Assembly: GCF_003122385.1 (NCBI RefSeq)
Contig: NZ_CP029255.1
Location: forward strand, 5,208,001-5,272,000
From: Flavobacterium crocinum
GTDB taxonomy: Bacteria > Bacteroidota > Bacteroidia > Flavobacteriales > Flavobacteriaceae
Direction of reading: 5' to 3'
DNA length: 64,000 nucleotides
The notes beneath the pieces are model-generated. The model worked only from the letters and a program-made list of their open reading frames with translations. It was not told the DNA's origin and searched no databases. The position numbers and the translations under genes were made by a program. Each line of letters opens with the position of its first letter. Position 1 is the first letter of the stretch. This document shows positions 35,103 through 41,565 of this stretch, in pieces.

Positions 35103-36278
35103 CTATATTTTCTTTTCAGTTTTCCTTTTCCAATATAAAAGATAAAGAATTCCCATAACAAGCAAAAGAATATCAATTTTAAAGATTTGAGGTATTCTCT
35201 CAATAATATCGCTGTAATAACTTCCGCCCAACAGAGCGCCACAACCTATTCCTATTTCCATAGAAATATACATGGTTGCAATGGCTTTTCCACGATGTTG
35301 TGGATCACTCAAATCTATTGTCCAGGCATTTATTGCCGGTGACAAAATTCCGGTTCCCATTCCGTAAACAGCTGCGCCAATTAAAAGTACATTCACGGTT
35401 GTCCCCTCGCTAATTACAAATAATGCAATAGAAGTGATAATCAATCCTGCGAGAATAACATTGGTTCTACCGTGCCTGTCCGAAACTTTTCCGGCTCCAA
35501 ACCTCATCATAACCGATGCAACGGTAAAAGCTGTAAAAAATATTCCTTTATTTTCTGCTCCCAAATGTTCACTCCAGTCCGGAATCAAGGTTAATATTAA
35601 TCCGAAAGCGGTGTATGAAAAGAAAGTTATAATTCCTGCCGGAAGTGCACCACGATCTATAATATCATTTTTTCCAATATAAAACATTGATCTGTGCAGT
35701 TTTTCTTTTACTTCCAGAGTCTCTTTCATATTTGCTACAATAATGATAGACAGGAAAGCCAAAAGTGAGGAACTATAAAACATAATATCAATTCCGTATG
35801 CATTTACGACCCAACCGCCTAAAGCAGGCCCTAAAGCTCCGCCAATACTAAAACATAAACCATGCATTCCTAAAGCTTCTCCCCAGCGTTCCTGCGGAAT
35901 AATATCTGCGACATAAGCTGAAGTTGCTGTAGGCTTAAAACCGGTTGAAAAACCATGTACTAAACGTAAAAACAAAAAGCCCGAAACCGAACTTAAAACA
36001 GGATATAAAAATCCGCAGATTAAACATACTACAGAACCTACTGCCATTACCGGAACACGTCCCCATTTGTCTGTCAGTTTTCCGCTAAACGGACGAGATA
36101 TTCCCGCCGTAAGGGTAAATAGTGAAATAATAAGTCCTTTATATTCTGCTCCTCCCAAACTTGTCAAATAACTTGGAAGCTCTGGTATAATCATATTAAA
36201 ACTAGATGAAAATAAAAGAGAACTAAGACAAAGAAGAATAAACTGAAGCGTGTAAATAGATTTTTTTTGCTGTAACAT
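35103..36278 (-). CDS. MFS transporter
   Basis: The 391 residues form about 12 membrane helices with the MFS loop 2-3 motif GKLTDKWGRVPVM (near 66-78) and the matching KVSDRHGRTNVIL motif at the half-way repeat (about 262-274). Cargo is unknown; the length and loop pattern fit a drug/sugar exporter of the 12-helix type. It lies downstream of the AraC regulator gene on the same strand (92-base gap), which may control it. Start is the ATG at 36278. Confidence 0.87.
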   Translation of the reverse strand: MLQQKKSIYTLQFILLCLSSLLFSSSFNMIIPELPSYLTSLGGAEYKGLIISLFTLTAGISRPFSGKLTDKWGRVPVMAVGSVVCLICGFLYPVLSSVSGFLFLRLVHGFSTGFKPTATSAYVADIIPQERWGEALGMHGLCFSIGGALGPALGGWVVNAYGIDIMFYSSSLLAFLSIIIVANMKETLEVKEKLHRSMFYIGKNDIIDRGALPAGIITFFSYTAFGLILTLIPDWSEHLGAENKGIFFTAFTVASVMMRFGAGKVSDRHGRTNVILAGLIITSIALFVISEGTTVNVLLIGAAVYGMGTGILSPAINAWTIDLSDPQHRGKAIATMYISMEIGIGCGALLGGSYYSDIIERIPQIFKIDILLLVMGILYLLYWKRKTEKKI

Positions 36279-36370
36279 TTGATTGCAGGACGTTTTTCTG
36301 AGAAATATTTATAGTATTATTTAAGCTGCAAATATAAGTGCTCTATTTAGATAAACTTTTACCTGATTTA

Positions 36371-37204
36371 TTAAAATTCTCTACTCTTAATTTCCGATAG
36401 CGTCCGGGTTGTATTTCGCTTAAAAAAATGAGCAAGATGACTTTCGTCTGTAAATCCTAATTCGCGGGTAATTTGTTTAGCCGTAAAACCCGATTTTACA
36501 CGATCTTCTATAATCTTTACTTTTAAGTTGATTAAATACTGTCTGTATGAAATTCCGAAACTATTCTTAAAAAAGGTACTAAAATATTTAGTCGAAATAG
36601 AAAACATTCCAGCCAAATGATTAATCTGCAGTTTTTCCGGAAAAAAGATATTTCTATGAATATAAATCAATAAATTATCATTTGATGCTTTATAATTATT
36701 ACCAAGATTATTTTTAATCCAAAATTGGCGTATTAAACTAAAAATTGATAAAAGCTGAAACAGAACGAAGGCAGAAGCAGCAATGTCTTTTTCGTTTTTG
36801 TAACTCAAAATATGTTCTATCGTTCTAAAAAAGATTTTACTTTCTTTTTCCGGAAGTCTTATTTTATCGCCTGCAAGTGAAAGTGCAAATCCAAAAAGAT
36901 CGCTTCGTCGTATTACTTCGCTGCCGTAATTTGCAAAATTATTTTCTAAAAGATAACGGTCTGTAAACTTAATAACAGCATAATTGGTTTGATCTTTAAT
37001 CTCTAAATAATGGGAGTCTTTCGGCGTAACAAAAAATGCATCCCCTTTTTGATAATCTTCTTTTCGTCCATTAGCATAATGGTAACCACTCCCCTCAAAT
37101 ATATAGAGAAATTCATAATAATTTTGTTGATGTGCTGGCTGGTGAAAACTTGTAGCGTTATGTTCTTCGATAACCAGATTTTCAAATTGCCTAAGATTCT
37201 TCAT
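36371..37204 (-). CDS. AraC-family transcriptional regulator
   Basis: The 277 residues have an N-terminal cupin-like sensing domain (HQQNYYEFLYIFEGSGYHYANG near 28-49, GDAFFVTP motif) and a C-terminal double HTH of AraC type (LAGMFSISTKYFSTFFKNSFGISYRQYL, then ARAC signature ITRELGFTDESHLAHFFKR). The start chosen is the ATG at 37204; an upstream in-frame ATG at 37240 would overlap the promoter space. It is divergent from an AEC transporter, and three TACAAT boxes in the 87-base gap are candidate binding sites. The MFS gene follows on its own strand. The ligand is unknown. Confidence 0.87.
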   Translation of the reverse strand: MKNLRQFENLVIEEHNATSFHQPAHQQNYYEFLYIFEGSGYHYANGRKEDYQKGDAFFVTPKDSHYLEIKDQTNYAVIKFTDRYLLENNFANYGSEVIRRSDLFGFALSLAGDKIRLPEKESKIFFRTIEHILSYKNEKDIAASAFVLFQLLSIFSLIRQFWIKNNLGNNYKASNDNLLIYIHRNIFFPEKLQINHLAGMFSISTKYFSTFFKNSFGISYRQYLINLKVKIIEDRVKSGFTAKQITRELGFTDESHLAHFFKRNTTRTLSEIKSREF

Positions 37205-37211
37205 GTAGTGA

Positions 37212-37241
37212 ATATACAATTTATTACAATATATATACAAT
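37212..37241. promoter_or_regulatory. Three helically phased TACAAT boxes, candidate AraC-family operator
   Basis: TACAAT occurs at 37215-37220, 37225-37230 and 37236-37241, spaced 10 and 11 bases. The outer two are part of the longer direct repeat ATATACAAT at 21-base spacing. Direct repeats about 21 bases apart are typical for dimeric AraC-type regulators. The site is in the shared upstream space of the AraC gene and the AEC transporter, close to both start codons. Confidence 0.55.
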
Positions 37242-37291
37242 AAATTATACTACTCCATACCGCAAATTTGTACTATCATAAAATTAAGGAA

Positions 37292-38206
37292 ATGGATAAT
37301 TTTATAATGATTGCGGTTTGCATCACTACCGGGTTTCTTTTGAGAAAATATAATGTAGTACCAGCCGGTTCACACAAAGGAATTAATGTATGGCTTTTAT
37401 ATCTGGCATTACCGGCAGTTTCTCTTCGTTATATCCCTAAAATCGAATGGTCAGTGCAAATGCTTTTTCCTATGGCTTCGACTATCATAGTCTGGATAGG
37501 AAGCTGGTTCTTTATTAGATATTATGCTAATTACAGGCATTATGGCCAACGCACCAGAAGTTCTCTTGAACTTGCTAGTGGCTACAGCAATACTTCATTT
37601 TTAGGATTTCCACTCATAATAGCTTATTTTGGAGAACAATATCTGAGTATTGCTGTAATTTGTGATCAGGTATTATTTATACTTCTTTCAACAGCAGGTA
37701 TCGTTGCCGCAATTAAGGGAGACCGATCTTCCGGAGGTAATGTAGAAATCAAAATGATTCTTAAAAAACTAATTACATTTCCACCTTTTATAGGCTGTAT
37801 GTCGGCTTTGATACTTCCCAATTTTATTGATTTGGCTCCAGCCGAATCGTTTCTGTCTAAACTTACCGCAACAATAGCACCTTTAGCTCTTTTTACCGTT
37901 GGTTTACAACTTAATTTTAACGGATGGAAAAAACAGCTGCCACAAATTTCTATGTCTTCTTTTTATAAATTAATTATTGCTCCCATATTGGTTCTGGTAA
38001 TTGCGCTCATAATTGGTATTAAAGGAAAAGTAGCTGCAATAAGTGTTTTTGAAGCTTCAATGCCAACCTTTATAACGGCGAGTGTGGTTGCTGAGCAATT
38101 CAATCTTAATTCAAAACTTATTAATTTAATTGTGGGAATTGGTATTTTAATTAGTTTCGTATCGACGGGAATATGGGTTTTAGTTATAAATCAAATTCTT
38201 TTTTAA
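37292..38206 (+). CDS. AEC (auxin efflux carrier)-family transporter
   Basis: The 304 residues, starting at the ATG at 37292 (MDNFIMIAVC), form about ten membrane helices. Family-like stretches are GINVWLLYLALPAVSLRYIP (helix 2), GYSNTSFLGFPLIIAYFG, and the VFEASMPTFITASVVAEQFNLN segment near the end, with Asn and Pro pairs typical of the fold. Members carry organic acids or amino acids by proton or sodium coupling. The divergent AraC regulator probably controls it. The strong terminator at 38221 ends the message. Confidence 0.88.
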   Translation: MDNFIMIAVCITTGFLLRKYNVVPAGSHKGINVWLLYLALPAVSLRYIPKIEWSVQMLFPMASTIIVWIGSWFFIRYYANYRHYGQRTRSSLELASGYSNTSFLGFPLIIAYFGEQYLSIAVICDQVLFILLSTAGIVAAIKGDRSSGGNVEIKMILKKLITFPPFIGCMSALILPNFIDLAPAESFLSKLTATIAPLALFTVGLQLNFNGWKKQLPQISMSSFYKLIIAPILVLVIALIIGIKGKVAAISVFEASMPTFITASVVAEQFNLNSKLINLIVGIGILISFVSTGIWVLVINQILF

Positions 38207-38220
38207 TACTTTAGAAAACA

Positions 38221-38256
38221 AAAAGCCTGTACAATAAATTACTGTACAGGCTTTTT
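38221..38256. terminator. Strong bidirectional terminator after the AEC gene
   Basis: aaaagcctgtaca (38221-38233) pairs perfectly with tgtacaggctttt (38243-38255) around a nine-base loop, with T runs on both sides. It ends the AEC message on the plus strand and could also end the tRNA message on the minus strand. Confidence 0.9.
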
Positions 38257-38290
38257 GTTTTAATCTGTCTATAAAAACAGACAGTTAAAG

Positions 38291-38365
38291 CGAACGCAGA
38301 AGGACTCGAACCTTCGACCGTCCCGATTTAAAATCGGGGACTCTATCCAGCTGAGCTATGCATTC
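38291..38365 (-). tRNA. tRNA-like gene with predicted anticodon UUA (would read stop codon UAA)
   Basis: The 75-base cloverleaf folds well on the minus strand: acceptor GAATGCA/TGCGTTC with one U-G pair, D-stem GCTC/GAGT with a G-U pair, A14, GG in the D-loop, anticodon stem CCCGA/TCGGG, T-stem GAAGG/CCTTC with loop TTCGAGT, discriminator G. CCA is not encoded. The seven-base loop is TTTTAAA, so bases 34-36 are TTA (38331-38329). Oddities are C at position 26 and a six-base variable loop. It lacks a long variable arm, so it is not tRNA-Leu or Ser. It may be an ochre suppressor, a non-decoding tRNA, or a degenerate copy. Confidence 0.65.
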
Positions 38366-38374
38366 AGTTATTTT

Positions 38375-38827
38375 TTACATCATAAAATATAAAGCTCTTT
38401 GCAATACTTCTAACTGCTTCTTAGGCATTTTTGATTTTGAAAAACCTCTATTGGAAAATTGCGGAATAATATTCGATGAGTTCTTAAAACACAATTTCAA
38501 ATCTTCAAAAATTTCTGTCTTTGTTTTTGAAGCATCTATTAAAATCAAGTCCTTTATTTCTTCGATTCGGGATAAGCTGTTATAAAGGTGCTTACTGAAT
38601 AAACACACCATAAAATTGGTATTGATACCATCTAATTCAAAAAAATCCAATAGCTCAGAATATTCATAAACTACAAATACAGAATGATCAAATCCTTTAG
38701 ACTTTTTTTCATTTTGAAGCAAAAAGGATTCTTCACAGAATTCAAATTCATTCTTGAACTTTCTCTTGAACATTTTTAAAAAAATACCTTTGTTATCGCG
38801 AACTAAAACTTTTTCTTTTTTAATCAT
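38375..38827 (-). CDS. Protein of unknown function, possible degenerate receiver-like fold
   Basis: The 150 residues begin KEKVLVRDNKGIFLKMFKRKF, which resembles the first strand and acidic start of a CheY-like receiver domain, and continue with alternating strand/helix segments (SVFVVYEYSELLDFF, DLILIDASKTKTEIFEDL). The phospho-acceptor Asp and the conserved Lys are not clearly in place, so it would be a pseudo-receiver at best. The C-terminal 30 residues are basic. It ends 10 bases before the tRNA on the same strand, and may be co-transcribed with it. Function unknown. Confidence 0.55.
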   Translation of the reverse strand: MIKKEKVLVRDNKGIFLKMFKRKFKNEFEFCEESFLLQNEKKSKGFDHSVFVVYEYSELLDFFELDGINTNFMVCLFSKHLYNSLSRIEEIKDLILIDASKTKTEIFEDLKLCFKNSSNIIPQFSNRGFSKSKMPKKQLEVLQRALYFMM

Positions 38828-39456
38828 CTTTTAATAATTAACACTTACCTTTTTTACAAATAAATTACATTGGTTCTCAGTTCCGTTATTGATCGTGTCG
38901 GAACTTTGTATTAGAAATAAAACAGCCTCTCTACTCTTTGAGATAAAGAGCATAAAGTCTTCTATTCTTTTGGTCTTCACTTTAATCCGATGAATGAATA
39001 AAATGATCCAAACAGGAACCAACCGCCTATATGTAAAGGAATCTTTCAAAAAAAAAATGAACTTTAATTATATGAAATATTGCAACCAATATTTTTTAGG
39101 TTAAACTTTGGGAACCAGTAAAAAGTAAATTATGTTAAGGATGACAGGGAGAAAATGTCCATTGTAATTTAGATTGTAGGTGTATCTAAATGGACGAAAA
39201 ATAAAAGAGTATAGAAAACGTGTAAGAACAGAAACTTAAAATAAAGCAAAAAGTAATGAGCCCGACAAGACATCGAGCTCATTACCAAAGTTAAATATAT
39301 AATGGTTTTAAACTTTTGAGTACGAATGATTTTTCACTAAAATACTTTAGCAAAAAGTAAAAAATAAATACATTACTTTAATTCATAAAAGTAACTGACT
39401 TAGTGGATTTTTGCAATCCATAAGCGTTTGCGTAAAATTAAAATCAGAAAATAATA
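38828..39456. other. Non-coding space downstream of the polysaccharide locus with two hairpins
   Basis: No convincing gene is seen in these 629 bases. Two stem-loops stand out. In the first, 39157-39174 pairs with 39184-39195 through GTCC/GGAC and ATTTAGAT/ATCTAAAT, with a six-base bulge. In the second, gtaatgagc (39253-39261) pairs with gctcattac (39277-39285) around a 15-base loop. Neither has a T run on the minus strand. They may mark the 3' end of the polysaccharide message or a small RNA. Confidence 0.45.
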
Positions 39457-39660
39457 TTACACTCCAACATTCATATTTGATGTTTCTGCCGGGCTGTAGT
39501 TTTTCAGTTTTTTAATTTTATCGTTCAATTTCAAAACTCGATCTAATTGTTTTTGTTGGATAGTGTATTTAGTATAATATTTATACCACTCTTTTCCAAT
39601 AAAAAAGGTTGTCACTGAAACTCCAGTAAGTAAACCTATAAGGTAATTAGTAATGTCCAT
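39457..39660 (-). CDS. Tiny single-span membrane protein at the end of the polysaccharide locus
   Basis: The 67 residues comprise one membrane helix (about 4-23: NYLIGLLTGVSVTTFFIG), a Tyr/Lys-rich juxtamembrane stretch and a basic helix (VLKLNDKIKKLKNY). No family is recognised. It lies 66 bases downstream of the initiating sugar transferase on the same strand, so it is probably the last gene of the locus. A role as a small accessory to the membrane assembly machinery is possible but not shown. Confidence 0.55.
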   Translation of the reverse strand: MDITNYLIGLLTGVSVTTFFIGKEWYKYYTKYTIQQKQLDRVLKLNDKIKKLKNYSPAETSNMNVGV

Positions 39661-39726
39661 GATTATTAGTTTATTAGTTTATTTTTAAGTTTAATCTTGA
39701 GTTTATTTTTTGAGTTTGTTTTTATT

Positions 39727-41127
39727 TTAAAAAGCATTTTTATCTCCTTTGAGGGTCACAATAACCGTTAAGAAGCATATTTTGACATCTTTTATAAGGC
39801 TCCAGCGCTGTACGTATTCTATATCAGTTGTAACGCGTCTTCTCATATCTGATACTTTTTTGGTTTCTCCTCTAAGGCCCGAAACCTGAGCCAGACCTGT
39901 AATTCCCGGCTTAACAAAATGACGCACCATAAAATTGTTAATGTGGTCATTATAGTCAGACGTATGTTTGATCATATGTGGGCGCGGTCCTACTACACTC
40001 ATATTTCCGATCAATACATTAAAGAACTGAGGCATTTCGTCTAAACTGGTACGGCGGATAAATTTTCCTATTGGTGTTATTCTACTGTCTCCTTTTTGAG
40101 CCTGTTGTGTTTCGTCACCCATATTTACGTACATGCTTCGAAACTTGTAGCACCAAAATTCCTGGTTCTTTTTTCCTGTTCGCATCTGTTTGTATAATAC
40201 TGGTCCTTTGCTTTGTTTTTTAATTATAAAAGCCAATAAAGGATAAAGCCAGGACAAGACAAATACAATTACCAAAATGCTGAATGTAAGATCAAAAATT
40301 CTCTTTGCCAATCTATTATAAGCATTTTGCAATGGCTCAAAACGAGGCTTAATGACATGAAAATTATTTAAATGACTTGAGTTAAAATGCTTTTTTGATA
40401 TGGATGAAAAATCGGGAACAAATTTCAAACGCATACAATGTTTATCGCCCAACTCAAAGAAATAATTCAGGTCTGAAATAAAGTCCGGTTTTGATACAAT
40501 GTACAATTCGTTGATATCATTTCTTGACGCATCATTAATTGCTTCTGACAGTGCTAAAGTGAATTCCTCATTACTCCTATACTCTACAGAAGAATTCTCG
40601 TTAAGAATCCCCAGAAAGTTGATAAAAAAGGAATTACTTTCTAAATGAGAAGCCAACTCGATACTTGTTTTATTGAATCCCCAGATAGCAACTGTGTACT
40701 GTTTGAAAACCCAGCCCTTTATTTTTCCAATAACCAGCGTAAATAATATTCTGGATAACAGAAAATATGACAATAAAAAACTTAGTTGAAATAAATTTGC
40801 TTTACTTCCAAAGTTGTACAGCACATCATCCTGAAAAATAAAAATGTAACTGTGCCATAAAACTCTTTGTGTAAAAAAAGCTCTCCAGCTATTGCGGAAA
40901 AATTCATCCAGACTAAAAAGAACGTCTACTCTGTACAATTGAAAATAAGTAACTGAAAACAGCCAACTTAACATTGTAATTGGAATCATCTTATTGAGAA
41001 ATAAACCATTCCAGCCAATACTTTCCTCAATAGCAAAATTCAAAAAAATCATTGTTCCTACTACCATTGCAATCATATCGGCAATGGCGCAACACATTAT
41101 GAAAGTAAATTTATGTCTGTTTCGCAT
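39727..41127 (-). CDS. Polyprenyl-phosphate sugar-1-phosphate transferase (WbaP/WcaJ type), initiating enzyme
   Basis: The 466 residues have four N-terminal membrane helices (1-140), a CoA-binding-like soluble middle (about 145-260), then a fifth helix and the catalytic Bac_transf domain (about 268-466). In the last, KRIFDLTFSILVIV begins the domain, FRSMYVN and RRTSLDEMPQFFNVL carry the catalytic Asp-Glu pair, and NMSVVGPRPHM follows. The enzyme moves a sugar phosphate from a UDP-sugar to undecaprenyl phosphate, starting each repeat unit. The first sugar (glucose or galactose, or a variant) cannot be told. It overlaps the VanZ-like gene by 17 bases. Confidence 0.9.
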   Translation of the reverse strand: MRNRHKFTFIMCCAIADMIAMVVGTMIFLNFAIEESIGWNGLFLNKMIPITMLSWLFSVTYFQLYRVDVLFSLDEFFRNSWRAFFTQRVLWHSYIFIFQDDVLYNFGSKANLFQLSFLLSYFLLSRILFTLVIGKIKGWVFKQYTVAIWGFNKTSIELASHLESNSFFINFLGILNENSSVEYRSNEEFTLALSEAINDASRNDINELYIVSKPDFISDLNYFFELGDKHCMRLKFVPDFSSISKKHFNSSHLNNFHVIKPRFEPLQNAYNRLAKRIFDLTFSILVIVFVLSWLYPLLAFIIKKQSKGPVLYKQMRTGKKNQEFWCYKFRSMYVNMGDETQQAQKGDSRITPIGKFIRRTSLDEMPQFFNVLIGNMSVVGPRPHMIKHTSDYNDHINNFMVRHFVKPGITGLAQVSGLRGETKKVSDMRRRVTTDIEYVQRWSLIKDVKICFLTVIVTLKGDKNAF

Positions 41128-41527
41128 TTTTTATTTTTTTCAATAAATTGTAACCTAATGCTCCTATTAAACTTCCAACAATTCCATAAAAAATATCCAT
41201 TAAATCCGGGCTTCTTCTCTGAATTAAAAACTGCCCTCCTTCGGCTACAGAAACTATTATCGCCGCAATAATTATGTTTTGTATGAAATTTAAATTTTTG
41301 TTATTATTTACTTCATTTATGTTATTCTGTTCTGTATACAATTCTAATAGAAAACCTACAGCGACAAAAGGAACAGCGGTACGCAAATTATAATAATGAT
41401 TACTCCAGTTCAACAGCCATCCCGGTAAATAAGTCTCAGTAGATAAACTGGGATCTGAAAGCCAGGAAAAATAAAAGACCGCAGCAACGACAAAAAACAA
41501 TAGCATCAGAACTATTTTATGAAACAT
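41111..41527 (-). CDS. VanZ-like membrane protein
   Basis: The 138 residues form four membrane helices in the VanZ layout. WLSDPSLS near residue 23, the SVAEGGQFLIQRRSPDLMDIFYGIVGSLIGALGY stretch (about 95-128) and the Pro-Asp-Leu-x-Asp motif are typical of the family. VanZ homologues are found in many exopolysaccharide loci and in glycopeptide resistance; here the former applies. It overlaps the initiating transferase gene by 17 bases, so the two are translationally coupled, and it lies 38 bases downstream of the tyrosine autokinase gene. Confidence 0.82.
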   Translation of the reverse strand: MFHKIVLMLLFFVVAAVFYFSWLSDPSLSTETYLPGWLLNWSNHYYNLRTAVPFVAVGFLLELYTEQNNINEVNNNKNLNFIQNIIIAAIIVSVAEGGQFLIQRRSPDLMDIFYGIVGSLIGALGYNLLKKIKNAKQT

Positions 41528-41565
41528 TTTATATTATTTAATTAAAGTAAATGGCTTTGTATTTT

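Noticed and set aside
38831..39049. 72-residue minus-strand open frame
   Set aside because: It has low-complexity, basic composition, no family resemblance and no promoter-like box. Its position 3 bases before the 38375 gene may be chance. I treat the stretch as non-coding.
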